64,000 bases of DNA from contig CAJTTC010000003.1 in assembly GCA_910579295.1 (NCBI GenBank), positions 62,001 to 126,000 on the forward strand, given 5' to 3'. Position 1 is the stretch's first letter. Every line of letters begins with the position of its first letter. A program made the translations under genes and the position numbers. Of this stretch, positions 18,069 through 25,762 are shown piece by piece. The notes beneath the pieces are model-generated. The model saw nothing but the letters and a program-made list of their open reading frames with translations. It was not told the origin of the DNA and ran no database searches. The DNA comes from an uncultured Christensenella sp. (GTDB lineage: Bacteria; Bacillota_A; Clostridia; Christensenellales; Borkfalkiaceae).

Positions 18069-18936
18069 CGTTTTGCACCTGTTCCCTTATTTTCTCTATC
18101 TCGTTTTTGAGTTGCAATCCCAGCTTGGTTATTACAATGTCGTTCGATTTCGAACAAACCGTATTGCTCTCGCGGTTGAACTCCTGCACAAGAAAGTCGA
18201 GCTTTCTGCCGACAAGCCTTTCCTTTGCAATTTCGCCGAACTGCGCTATGTGCGAGCCTAAGCGGGTAAGCTCCTCGTCGATGTTGCTCTTATCGGCAAA
18301 CACCGCGACTTCGGTCAACAGTCTGCTCTCGTCGGGCGATACGCTCTCGGTGTACAGTCTTATCTTCTCTTCGAGCCGCTTTTTATAATCCTCGGCGACA
18401 AGCGGAGCGCGCTCACTGATTTTATTGACTATTCCCGCAATTGTATTCACGCGGGAGAGCATATCGTCGGCAAGCTTTTTGCCCTCGGTTTCGCGCATGG
18501 CGTTCAACTTGTCCAACGCGGCGGACAGCGCGCTCTTCATTGCGCCTATCAGTTCGTCGTCGGCGCCGTTCGCCTCTTCGACCTTTAAAACGTCGCTCTG
18601 CCGCATAAGCGAGCACACCGTAAAATCGTCTTTGAGCTCGGGGAAAGCCTCGTGAATTGCCTTTGCGCTCTCTACGTAGGCGCGGGCGGTCTGCATATCG
18701 AGGTAGAGGCTCTTCGCCTTTTCACGCTTGTCCGTTACGGATATGTATATATCGGCGTGACCGCGCGTAAGCTTTTCCCTTACTATGGAGCGTATTATTT
18801 CCTCGCAGGCATTGAAAACGCGGGGGCACTTTACAGACATATCGAGATAGCGGTTGTTTACCGTCTTTATCTCTGCGGTGACTTCAAGCCCGCCCTGTCT
18901 GTATTCTCCTCTGCCGTAGCCCGTCATACTGTACAT
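18061..18936 (-). CDS. YicC/YloC family endoribonuclease
   Basis: A 291-residue protein of the YicC family, reported as an endoribonuclease or RNase adaptor. The N-terminal MYSMTGYGRGEY is the family signature and the C-terminal FLVQEFNRESNTVCSKSND is the conserved DUF1732 tail. It is the first gene of the long minus-strand array, led by ttggagcaaaagagca and the promoter at 18972-19000. Confidence 0.93.
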   Translation of the reverse strand: MYSMTGYGRGEYRQGGLEVTAEIKTVNNRYLDMSVKCPRVFNACEEIIRSIVREKLTRGHADIYISVTDKREKAKSLYLDMQTARAYVESAKAIHEAFPELKDDFTVCSLMRQSDVLKVEEANGADDELIGAMKSALSAALDKLNAMRETEGKKLADDMLSRVNTIAGIVNKISERAPLVAEDYKKRLEEKIRLYTESVSPDESRLLTEVAVFADKSNIDEELTRLGSHIAQFGEIAKERLVGRKLDFLVQEFNRESNTVCSKSNDIVITKLGLQLKNEIEKIREQVQNVE

Positions 18937-18971
18937 TGCTCTTTTGCTCCAAACGATAATTTTACCTATAT

Positions 18972-19000
18972 ATTATACAATAACGCTTTGAGAAAAACAA
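18972..19000 (-). promoter_or_regulatory. Promoter of the yicC-gmk-rpoZ-priA array
   Basis: On the minus strand TTGTTT (19000-18995), 17-base spacer, TATAAT (18977-18972). Confidence 0.75.
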
Positions 19001-19078
19001 GTTTTTTAATACATTTGCCGCAATATTCTTTATTTTTCACTTTAACAATCGCACTTTACTCTACATGAGAATATTTAT

Positions 19079-19255
19079 CCCTCATTCGTCACTTCGTGGC
19101 ACCTTCCCCCTTATAATCAAGGGGGGAGGCAAGGGGCTTCTTATACCCACCCATTAAAGGGAAAGTGCAAGTTACTTGTACCCCCCCTCCCCATTTAGCT
19201 TCCCCCTTCCAAAGGGGAGGCTCTGCGTTAGTAGCGGCGAAGGCTTTATCTATTT
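19079..19255. repeat. Dispersed GC-rich hairpin repeat (first locus)
   Basis: Two adjoining segments rich in C-run/G-run hairpins. The second (about 19197-19245) has the form CTTCCCCCTTCC, AAAGGGGAGGCTCTGCG, then a GCGGCG end, and is shared with 48193-48245 and 63283-63325. It has no coding capacity and resembles REP/MITE-type interspersed repeats. The neighbouring 19001-19078 bases show nothing else. Confidence 0.75.
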
Positions 19256-19295
19256 TTCACATTACCAGCAGCGGCGAGGAATTTTTTCAAGAAGC

Positions 19296-19967
19296 TTAGA
19301 AGTCTGCCAAATCGTCGGCGAACAGTCCGCGGCGGCGCGTCGTAGCCAAACGGTAACAGTTCTTCGGCGTAGTTTCGAACACGGCTACGTCCTGATTTGA
19401 GCTTGCTATCACTCCCGTTATGTCGGCGAAATACGCGCTTCCGCCCGTACACAGCACGACGGGCATTCCGTAAAGATACGCGTACGCCCGAATAAGCAGT
19501 GGCGGCATTCCGTCCGTTATATTTTCGGTATGCACCGCAAGCAGATTGCAGCCGCACATCGCGCACGACTTTATAACTTCTGGAAAGAACAAATCGTTTT
19601 CTATGCACAAGCCCACTCTGTACCCGCCGACGGTGTAAACGCCCAAAGTCGCGCCGCTCTTGTACTCCTCGCCGTCGAGCACGTGAAGCATATCGCTTAT
19701 TCCGAGCAGTCTGCCCGCCGAAGCCACCGCTACCGACTTGCGCTTTAATCCCCGGCTATCGGTTACGCAGCCGCACAGCACGCCGCACTTAGCCGCACCG
19801 GAAAGCTTGGCGAGCTGTTCCAACTTTTCGCTCTTTCCGCTAAGCTCGCTTTCGTAATCCACTCCGCCGAGCGCACCGAACCCGAACAACGCGACGTCGC
19901 ATGAGGGCAGGCGCACGGAGAGCTCCTTTCGTCTGTCCGTTATCACGCAAATTTTCATACTGTACAT
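19296..19967 (-). CDS. Nitrilase-fold protein lacking the catalytic triad
   Basis: A 223-residue protein with carbon-nitrogen hydrolase layout: GYRVGLCIENDLFFPEVIKS near residue 125 aligns with the nitrilase motif that normally reads IC[YW]DxRFPE. At the catalytic cysteine position there is Glu, and the usual RKxHL lysine segment reads ISDMLHVL. The sequence therefore keeps the fold signature but not the chemistry. It is monocistronic, between a repeat and the M1 peptidase. Family assignment is moderate; function is unknown. A start at the fourth codon (19958) is equally possible. Confidence 0.6.
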   Translation of the reverse strand: MYSMKICVITDRRKELSVRLPSCDVALFGFGALGGVDYESELSGKSEKLEQLAKLSGAAKCGVLCGCVTDSRGLKRKSVAVASAGRLLGISDMLHVLDGEEYKSGATLGVYTVGGYRVGLCIENDLFFPEVIKSCAMCGCNLLAVHTENITDGMPPLLIRAYAYLYGMPVVLCTGGSAYFADITGVIASSNQDVAVFETTPKNCYRLATTRRRGLFADDLADF

Positions 19968-20050
19968 ATTATTTCGACGGCATAAAAAAAGTTACCGCAA
20001 GGGGCGCGCAAACTGTTCTATTAAATGGCGGCGCGGCATAACTTAAAACT

Positions 20051-21502
20051 ATGAAAAAGACAACCTTAATTATTGCAACGGCAGCCGTTATGCTGACCGC
20101 CCTTCCGCTTACCGCCTGCACAAAGAAGAACCAAACGGGTACTTCCAAATACGTAATTACCGCCGCTTACGACCAAGCCGAACGCTGTCTGTCGGGCACG
20201 GTTGACTTTACCTTTTACAACTCGACCGACAACGAGATAAGCGATTTGCAGTTCAACCTTTGGGGCAACGCTTACCGCAACGGCGCAAAGAACAAGCCCG
20301 TATCCGACGCAAACGCGCAAAAGGCGTACTACGCGGGCACGAGCTACGGCGGAGAAACCGTCGAAAAGGTCGAGGGCTGTGCGAGCTGGGAAGTGACGGG
20401 CGACGACGAAAACATTCTGACAGTTGCGCTCAATCAGCCCGTATATCCCGAGCAGAGCGCCACGGTGAGCATAACCTACACACTCGACCTCGCCAACGTC
20501 AACCACCGCACGGGCGTAACGGCTACGACGGTCAACCTCGGCAATTTTTATCCCGTGCTGTGCGCCTATACCGCCGAGGGATATATGAACGCCCCCTACT
20601 ATTCCTGCGGCGACCCGTTTGTTTCCGAATGCGCGGACTACGACGTTACTTTGACGTTGCCTAAGGAATATGTTGCGGCGACGAGCGGAAAGGAAGTTTC
20701 GCGTTCGCTTGCGGGAGAGCAGTCGACGGCTCGCTACGAACTGAAAAACGCGCGTGATTTCGCCGCCGTTATCTCCGACAAATTCAAGACCGTGACCAAG
20801 ACGAGCGCGGGCTGCGAAGTGACGGCGTATTACTGCGGAGAAACCGAACCCACAAAACAGCTTGACGCGGCTTGCGAGAGCGTCAAATACTTTTCCGACG
20901 CGTTCGGCGCATACGCATACCCCACCCTGTCCGTCGTGTTTACGCCGCTTTGTGTGAGCGGAATGGAGTATCCCGCGCTTACGATGATTGCCGACGATTT
21001 GGACGAAACGGACGGCATATACACGACTGTGCACGAAAACGCGCATCAATGGTGGTACGCTATGGTCGGCAACGATCAGGTCAACTGCGCGTGGCAGGAC
21101 GAGGGACTTGCGGAATATTCCACCGTCTGCTTCTTCGAAAACTACCCCGCATACGGCTTTACGCGAACCGCCGCGCTCGGCTCGGCAATAAAGGCGTACA
21201 GAGCTTACTATTCCGTATACAATCAGATTTTCGGCAAGGTAGACACGACTATGACGCGCGGTCTCGGCGATTTTGCAAGCGACTACGAATACGTCAATAT
21301 TGCGTACAACAAGGGCTTTTTAATGTTCGAGAGCGTGCGCACGGCTATGGGCGACAAGAAATTTTTCAACGCGTTGAAGAGCTACTTCGAAGCCAACCGC
21401 TTTAAGATTGCCTCGCCCGAAGAGATGATTTCTCATTTCAGCGCCCTGCACGACGTAGAGGGAATGTTTATGAGCTATATCGACGGCAAAGTAGTCATAT
21501 AA
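20051..21502 (+). CDS. M1-family aminopeptidase-like lipoprotein
   Basis: A 483-residue predicted lipoprotein. The signal peptide runs to LTAC (Cys 23 lipobox), so it should be anchored outside the membrane. The zinc site is TVHENAHQWW near residue 328 with the third ligand in DEGLAEYS about 18 residues later, the gluzincin HExxH-18-E arrangement. The N-terminal beta-rich domain (residues 35-230) matches the M1 layout, but the GxMEN substrate motif is only loosely present (SGMEYP). It stands alone with its own terminator. Likely role is surface peptide digestion. Confidence 0.88.
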   Translation: MKKTTLIIATAAVMLTALPLTACTKKNQTGTSKYVITAAYDQAERCLSGTVDFTFYNSTDNEISDLQFNLWGNAYRNGAKNKPVSDANAQKAYYAGTSYGGETVEKVEGCASWEVTGDDENILTVALNQPVYPEQSATVSITYTLDLANVNHRTGVTATTVNLGNFYPVLCAYTAEGYMNAPYYSCGDPFVSECADYDVTLTLPKEYVAATSGKEVSRSLAGEQSTARYELKNARDFAAVISDKFKTVTKTSAGCEVTAYYCGETEPTKQLDAACESVKYFSDAFGAYAYPTLSVVFTPLCVSGMEYPALTMIADDLDETDGIYTTVHENAHQWWYAMVGNDQVNCAWQDEGLAEYSTVCFFENYPAYGFTRTAALGSAIKAYRAYYSVYNQIFGKVDTTMTRGLGDFASDYEYVNIAYNKGFLMFESVRTAMGDKKFFNALKSYFEANRFKIASPEEMISHFSALHDVEGMFMSYIDGKVVI

Positions 21503-21540
21503 TTTGCAATTGCCCCCTATATATCCTTTAACCAACACAA

Positions 21541-21570
21541 AAACTACGCATTTCAATGCGTAGTTTTTTT
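21541..21570 (+). terminator. Terminator of the M1 peptidase gene
   Basis: A 10-bp stem (AAACTACGCA with TGCGTAGTTT), loop TTTCAA, T run to 21570. Bases 21571-21699 are AT-rich and show no gene. Confidence 0.92.
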
Positions 21571-21699
21571 AAGTAAATTATAAATAAGCTCTATTATATT
21601 ATGTCGAGCGGAGCGCGGAACGCTTGCCCAATAATAAGCGTAACCGTGTCGAAGAATAATCTTGTTAAAACATATATAAATTATTGTACGGTAAATTTG

Positions 21700-21728
21700 T
21701 TGCATTTGTCGGAAATATAGGCTATAAT
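21700..21728 (+). promoter_or_regulatory. Promoter of corA
   Basis: TTGCAT (21700-21705), 17-base spacer, TATAAT (21723-21728). It implies a transcript start near 21735 and a leader of about 146 bases. Confidence 0.75.
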
Positions 21729-21760
21729 GGATAATAGAAATAAATTTTTAAAGGGTTATT

Positions 21761-21811
21761 ATGGACAGTTATCCATCACAACGGTTTAAAATTGGAATTT
21801 CACTTTCGTAA
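21761..21811 (+). CDS. Putative 16-codon leader peptide of corA
   Basis: ATG at 21761, with AAAGGG six bases upstream, opens the 16-residue peptide MDSYPSQRFKIGISLS and stops at 21809-21811. The stop abuts CCTCAAA at 21812, which is complementary to the corA ribosome site region. Leader peptides control corA and mgtA in enterobacteria, but nothing like this one is known to me in Bacillota. Translation is inferred. Confidence 0.45.
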   Translation: MDSYPSQRFKIGISLS

Positions 21812-21880
21812 CCTCAAATAAGCTTACGCCTTATTTTGCGTGCGGGAGTGTCCTTCCGCACGTTTTTTTTGAGGTGTATT
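21812..21880 (+). promoter_or_regulatory. Anti-SD and attenuator module before corA
   Basis: CCTCAAA (21812-21818) can pair with TTTGAGG (21868-21874), the second half of which is the corA ribosome site. Between them a hairpin with CGTGCGG/CCGCACG arms (about 21839-21862) is followed by eight T, an intrinsic terminator ending just before the GAGG. Terminator and SD-sequestering stem share bases, so transcription and translation of corA could both be gated here. Confidence 0.65.
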
Positions 21881-22882
21881 ATGGTTAAGTATTTTTGCGC
21901 GGGCGAGGGTGCGGCTCTCGCTCAGAACGACGGCTTTACTCCCCTTTGCTGGGTTGATTTGGTAAGCCCCACCGACGGCGAGGTCGAAAGAGTAGCCGCC
22001 GAAACGCATATCCCCGAAGATATGATTAAAGCCGCCCTCGACGACGAGGAAACGGCGCGTACGGAGTTTGACGAGGGGTGCTCTATGTTCGTCGTCAACT
22101 GCCCCATTATTGAAGAGAGCGACGCGGGCGATTCCTACTCCACTCTGCCCCTCGCCGTTATATATAATAAGTATTGTATTATGACGGTATGCTTAAAGGG
22201 CAACCCCGTGTTAAAGGACTTTATTACGGGGCGCACTAAGGTGAGGAGCGACAATCCCGTTCATTTTATTTTAAACTTTATGCTGGGCAACGCCAAGCGC
22301 TTTTTGTACTGCCTTAAACAGATAGACAGGCGCAGTCAGCGCGTTCAGTCGGAGCTTGGAAGCAACTTTAAAAACGACGATATTTTACAGCTTTTGGAGC
22401 TTGAAAATTCGCTTGTATACTTTACGACCTCGCTGAACACGAACGTAAAGGTGCACGACAAGCTCGCCAAGGTTGCCACGGTTGCCACAAGCGAAGAAAA
22501 TCAGGACATTTACGACGACCTTGTAATCGAGTGCAATCAGGCTATCGAAATGTGTAAGATTTACAAGGATACGCTCACCGTGTCGATGGACGCGTACGGT
22601 TCGGTCATCTCCAACAACGCCAACGACTCGATGAAAAAGCTGACCATAATAACCATTCTGCTCGCCATTCCGACTATGATTGCGGGGTTCTGGGGGATGA
22701 ATATGCCCGTACCCTTTCAGGCGTTCCACGGCGAAACCTCTACCGTTTGGTGGTGGATCGTCGTTGCGATTACCATTGCCGTTACGGCGTGCGTTGCCAT
22801 AATTATGCTTAAAGGAAATATCTTCGGCAATCCCAAAGCCAACAAGAGCAAAAAGCAGAAGCGCAACAGGAAGAAAAAGTAA
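21881..22882 (+). CDS. corA: CorA family divalent cation transporter
   Basis: A 333-residue pentameric membrane channel for Mg2+ (or Co2+/Ni2+). I use the ATG at 21881 (MVKYFCAGEG) because gaggtgtatt precedes it; the upstream frame runs through the terminator. The N-terminal cytosolic alpha/beta funnel is followed by a long helix (about 180-260), then TM1 ending in the selectivity motif GMNMPVPF near 276 and TM2 near 290-310, with a basic tail. It overlaps the next gene by one base. The leader suggests it is regulated by attenuation. Confidence 0.92.
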   Translation: MVKYFCAGEGAALAQNDGFTPLCWVDLVSPTDGEVERVAAETHIPEDMIKAALDDEETARTEFDEGCSMFVVNCPIIEESDAGDSYSTLPLAVIYNKYCIMTVCLKGNPVLKDFITGRTKVRSDNPVHFILNFMLGNAKRFLYCLKQIDRRSQRVQSELGSNFKNDDILQLLELENSLVYFTTSLNTNVKVHDKLAKVATVATSEENQDIYDDLVIECNQAIEMCKIYKDTLTVSMDAYGSVISNNANDSMKKLTIITILLAIPTMIAGFWGMNMPVPFQAFHGETSTVWWWIVVAITIAVTACVAIIMLKGNIFGNPKANKSKKQKRNRKKK

Positions 22883-23079
22883 TGCCTATTTTACAGTACC
22901 GCTGTCCGAAGTGCGGCAAGCAATTCGAAGAACTTGTAAAAAAATATACCGACGGCGTTGCGTGCCCCGACTGCAAAGTTCCCGCCGAAAGGTCGTACAG
23001 CGGCGAGATGTATTCGGCGACGGGCAAGCCGACTAAAAAATGCAGCGGAAACTGCAAGACGTGCGGCGGCTGTCATTAA
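22882..23079 (+). CDS. FmdB-type zinc-ribbon protein
   Basis: A 65-residue protein with an N-terminal FmdB/CxxC-CxxC ribbon (RCPKCGKQFEE and CPDCKVPAE) typical of a putative regulatory family. The C-terminal tail KCSGNCKTCGGCH adds further metal-binding cysteines. Its start overlaps the corA stop (TAATG), so it is translationally coupled to the metal transporter. Confidence 0.85.
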   Translation: MPILQYRCPKCGKQFEELVKKYTDGVACPDCKVPAERSYSGEMYSATGKPTKKCSGNCKTCGGCH

Positions 23080-23123
23080 AAATACTAATCCGTTATATGA
23101 AGAAATTTACGCTTCATCGCTTA

Positions 23124-23160
23124 AAGCGCCCCGTTGCTTGCAACGGGGCGCTTCTTATTT
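23124..23160 (+). terminator. Terminator of the corA operon
   Basis: A perfect 13-bp stem (23124-23136 with 23141-23153), loop CTTG, then TCTTATTTT. Bases 23161-23280 hold no gene. Confidence 0.9.
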
Positions 23161-23280
23161 TAAACGTTCTTTGCGCGGGCTATTTCGTTATTTAAACTTA
23201 CAATAGCCTTTTTATCATTAGTTATTTAATCATTTAAATTTTAATCGGACAGGAATAATTAATCCGAACTTGGGCAATAA

Positions 23281-23313
23281 CCCCTCTGTAAAAAATTACA
23301 GGGGGGCTTTTTT
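23281..23313 (+). terminator. Terminator-like hairpin containing the downstream ribosome site
   Basis: CCCCTCTGTAA (23281-23291) pairs with TTACAGGGGGG (23296-23306, one G-U), followed by C and six T. The ATG of the next gene comes right after the T run and its only ribosome site, AGGGGGG, is the 3' arm of the stem. This looks like an attenuator or SD-masking hairpin. Confidence 0.75.
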
Positions 23314-23745
23314 ATGCGGCTTAAAAAGATAATAGCTACGCTGTGCACTTTCGTTGCGGCATTAATCATAGTCGCCTGTCTTGCCGCTCTGCCCGAACGG
23401 CTTGTGTTCAGCGGCGGCGAAAGCTACACATTTTATCTGGGCGACACCTCCAAAAACTGCCGCGTAATTACAGCAAACTCGCAGGTTGCCGCTCTTACCC
23501 GCCTTACCTTAACCGACGTGTGCGGCGAGAGCGCGACGTTTTCCGCTCTTGACATAGACGAATTTTTAAACGGCGTGAACGGCGAGATAATTTTCAGCGA
23601 GGAGCTTTCGGACAGCGTTAACTACTACTGCAAAGCCGACCTGCCCTATTCCGTAACCGTTTACGGCGAGGAAATAAACCTGCACATATGCGTTAAGAAG
23701 AGCGGCGTCACCGTCGCTTCGCCCATAATATTCGGCGGATATTGA
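23314..23745 (+). CDS. Secreted/membrane-anchored hypothetical protein
   Basis: A 143-residue protein with one N-terminal hydrophobic segment (residues 8-27, IIATLCTFVAALIIVACLAA) and a small beta-rich extracellular domain ending SGVTVASPIIFGGY. The cysteine in VAC is not followed by a clear lipobox. I do not recognise the family. It lies directly upstream of the spoIIQ-like gene, where Bacillus has other envelope and sporulation genes, but no sporulation role can be read from it. Expression should pass the hairpin at its ribosome site. Confidence 0.75.
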   Translation: MRLKKIIATLCTFVAALIIVACLAALPERLVFSGGESYTFYLGDTSKNCRVITANSQVAALTRLTLTDVCGESATFSALDIDEFLNGVNGEIIFSEELSDSVNYYCKADLPYSVTVYGEEINLHICVKKSGVTVASPIIFGGY

Positions 23746-23773
23746 GCGCGTTAAAAAAATTTAAAACTGTGCT

Positions 23774-23801
23774 GTATAAGAAAACGTACGGTGGCAATAA
23801 T
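23774..23801 (+). promoter_or_regulatory. Possible sigma-F/G (forespore) promoter of spoIIQ
   Basis: GTATA (23774-23778) and GGCAATAAT (23793-23801) match the forespore -35 GYATA and -10 GGnnAnAnT patterns with a 14-base spacer. No vegetative promoter is evident in the same gap. spoIIQ is sigma-F dependent in Bacillus. Confidence 0.5.
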
Positions 23802-23845
23802 CAACCCGTAGGTAAAAGCAATTAAAAAATTAAAGGAGAATAAAT

Positions 23846-24502
23846 ATGAGCCAAGAAAAGAAGACTACCAACAAAAGAAAATTACTGATAAGATACCTTA
23901 TACTTGCGGCGTGCATTCTTGTGATTGCCGCCGTTACAGTGACCACAGTGTTTGCGGTAAACGACTGGTTCAGGGACGATATCACCATCGACACGAACAA
24001 TCCCAACAACCCCGATAATCCCGACAAACCCAACAAGCCCGTCGAACCCGACAAGCCCGACGAGCCCGATAAGCCCACGATCAACGACAACACGTTTGCA
24101 AAGCCCGTTTCGGAAATTAACCTTATAAACGTGTTCGAATGGGGTCAGGATATATCCCTCGGCAACTGGCACTTCCACACGGGCGTGGATATGGCTGCCG
24201 CGGCAGGCACGGACGTCTTTGCCGCGCTTGACGGCACGGTTGAGAGCGTTACTTTGGGCGACCACCTTGACGGCAACTCGATAACGGTTGCGCACGCAAA
24301 CGGACTTAAAACCGTTTATACCTTTATCGAATTGAAGGACGGTTTGAAGAAAGGCGACGCTGTTAAGCGCGGAGATAAGCTGGGCACGGTCGCAGAACCT
24401 ACGGGCTCGGAATTTAAACAGGAAGCGCACCTGCATTTCGAAGTTATCGAAAACGGCAAATGCACAGACCCCGTTAAATTTTTAGACATCGCCGACAAAT
24501 AA
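23846..24502 (+). CDS. spoIIQ: SpoIIQ-like M23 peptidase
   Basis: A 218-residue single-pass protein: basic N-terminus, TM at about 13-37, a Pro/Asp-rich linker of NPDNPDKP repeats (about 50-80), then an M23/LytM domain. Metal ligands are HTGVD near residue 112 and HLHFEV near 196, so unlike Bacillus SpoIIQ the zinc site looks intact, as in Clostridioides. LGNWHFHTGVDMAA and the closing DPVKFL resemble the SpoIIQ subgroup. In the forespore membrane it would bind SpoIIIAH across the two membranes during engulfment. aaaggag precedes the ATG. Confidence 0.75.
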   Translation: MSQEKKTTNKRKLLIRYLILAACILVIAAVTVTTVFAVNDWFRDDITIDTNNPNNPDNPDKPNKPVEPDKPDEPDKPTINDNTFAKPVSEINLINVFEWGQDISLGNWHFHTGVDMAAAAGTDVFAALDGTVESVTLGDHLDGNSITVAHANGLKTVYTFIELKDGLKKGDAVKRGDKLGTVAEPTGSEFKQEAHLHFEVIENGKCTDPVKFLDIADK

Positions 24503-24532
24503 AATCTTAATCACACTCCCCCATTTACCTTT

Positions 24533-24572
24533 ACTACCCCTTACGCGGCAAACTGCGTAAGAGGTAGTTTTT
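24533..24572 (+). terminator. Terminator of spoIIQ
   Basis: ACTACC and TTACGC arms pair with GCGTAA and GGTAGT, followed by TTTTTA. Bases 24573-24750 are very AT-rich and show no gene. Confidence 0.85.
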
Positions 24573-24756
24573 ATTAATGTTAATTCTATATAAAAAATGT
24601 TATTTTTTGAAATAATTTAACAAAAATACAAAAGCTATCAGAAATCTTAACATTACTAATACTTGCTTTCATATAAATATGTAAATTAATAACAATATCA
24701 CCTCTTGCATACGTTTCGCTCTACTGCGGAAGATAAAAAACTTGATAATTCAGAGG

Positions 24757-24791
24757 CAGGCGTTGCGGCGTATCCGAGCGCCTGTTTTTTT
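24757..24791 (+). terminator. Isolated terminator, possible small RNA end
   Basis: CAGGCG (24757-24762) pairs with CGCCTG (24779-24784), inner CGG/CCG, then seven T. No ORF ends here: the spoIIQ terminator is 180 bases upstream, so a short transcript starting in 24580-24720 is possible. I found no known RNA family in it. Confidence 0.5.
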
Positions 24792-24807
24792 ATGCGCCGC
24801 CGCCAAC

Positions 24808-24836
24808 TTGACATAAGGCGCGTTTTGCTTTATTAT
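24808..24836 (+). promoter_or_regulatory. Consensus promoter placing the start site at the ATG
   Basis: TTGACA (24808-24813), 17-base spacer, TATTAT (24831-24836). The next ATG begins at 24843, only 6 bases after the -10, where transcription itself should start. Confidence 0.75.
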
Positions 24837-24842
24837 TGTTGT

Positions 24843-25514
24843 ATGAAAGTAAACTTTGACGGCGAAAGCGTGCGCAAATGCGTAAAGCGCAAAAGGCTGT
24901 ACGACAGAATAAATATTGCGCTTTTAGCTCTGCTCATCGCGTTGGCGGTTGCGGGAGCGGTGTGCTCGCACTATCTTGACGGCGTAGACGTGTGGCTATT
25001 TATCGTCCTCGGAGCGTTGCTTGCGGGCATTGTTATTTACAATATCGCCGTTGTTGCAAGAGCGGGGCGAGCCGTCAGGCGCGAGGTTGCGCAGGTCGTC
25101 GCGGAAGCATTTTACGCAGAGGAAGATTTTCTGCGCGGCGACGGGGAAATGGCTTTCGGCGTTTACTACGAGGGAGATTTGCTAACCGTTAAGCGAGCGG
25201 ACTATGCGGGGCGCATTGCCGTTGACCCGAGGGCTATTAAGGACGGTGCCAGACTGTCGCAAATAGGCGCGGAGATTTGTTTCGATTTGAAGGGGCTGAA
25301 AAAGCTTTCCTCCGTCTACTCCGATATGGGCTCGTATATCTGGGAATTTTTGCAGGCGTACTACTCGGTAAATTTTGTAAAAGGCAGATATACAAGCGTG
25401 CGCGTTACCGACTACACTACAAAAAAACCGTTTGAACTGACTATCATCGACGGCGGCGACCTCTTCGGTACAGGCAAATCGAACTACTATGTAAAGACGG
25501 GACTTATCAAATAG
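24843..25514 (+). CDS. Two-TM membrane hypothetical protein, probably leaderless mRNA
   Basis: A 223-residue protein starting MKVNFDGESVRKC. The longer upstream frame runs through a terminator, so this ATG is used. Two hydrophobic helices (about 25-44 and 50-69) are followed by a cytosolic alpha/beta domain. It has no recognisable family motif. There is no ribosome site upstream and the promoter -10 ends six bases before the ATG, so translation from a leaderless transcript is predicted. A bidirectional terminator follows. Confidence 0.75.
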   Translation: MKVNFDGESVRKCVKRKRLYDRINIALLALLIALAVAGAVCSHYLDGVDVWLFIVLGALLAGIVIYNIAVVARAGRAVRREVAQVVAEAFYAEEDFLRGDGEMAFGVYYEGDLLTVKRADYAGRIAVDPRAIKDGARLSQIGAEICFDLKGLKKLSSVYSDMGSYIWEFLQAYYSVNFVKGRYTSVRVTDYTTKKPFELTIIDGGDLFGTGKSNYYVKTGLIK

Positions 25515-25526
25515 AAAACTTAAATG

Positions 25527-25562
25527 AGCAAAGGGCGGCTTACGCCGCCCTTTGCTATTTTT
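25527..25562. terminator. Bidirectional terminator
   Basis: AGCAAAGGGCGGC and GCCGCCCTTTGCT form a 13-bp stem with loop TTAC, followed by ATTTTTT on the plus strand and preceded by A-rich sequence on the other side. Confidence 0.9.
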
Positions 25563-25726
25563 TATTTGTTTACGGAGCTGTTTTTTTCGCCCGTGTATTC
25601 GGCGTGGAAACGCGCCACTTCTTCGGGGTCGACCGAAATTTTTTGCAGTGCGCCCGTGCATTCGTTGGCGGATACCGCGCCTTCAAACATTTCGTTTATA
25701 ATTTTTTTACTGTTTTTCTTACCCAT
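25562..25726 (-). CDS. 54-residue small hypothetical protein
   Basis: ATG at 25726 opens MGKKNSKKIINEMFEGAVSA, a basic N-terminus followed by an acidic helical part (VDPEEVARFHAEYTGEK) and ends at 25562. The codon choice matches the neighbouring genes and the composition is that of a real soluble small protein. No ribosome site is visible. Its stop lies at the edge of the shared terminator. The family is not recognised. Confidence 0.6.
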   Translation of the reverse strand: MGKKNSKKIINEMFEGAVSANECTGALQKISVDPEEVARFHAEYTGEKNSSVNK

Positions 25727-25762
25727 ACAAATATAATGAGCAAACCGACGGTAATTATGCGG

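Noticed and set aside
21735..21880. M-box Mg2+ riboswitch before corA
   Set aside because: The leader is shorter than an M-box and shows none of its conserved sequence; a leader peptide explains it better.
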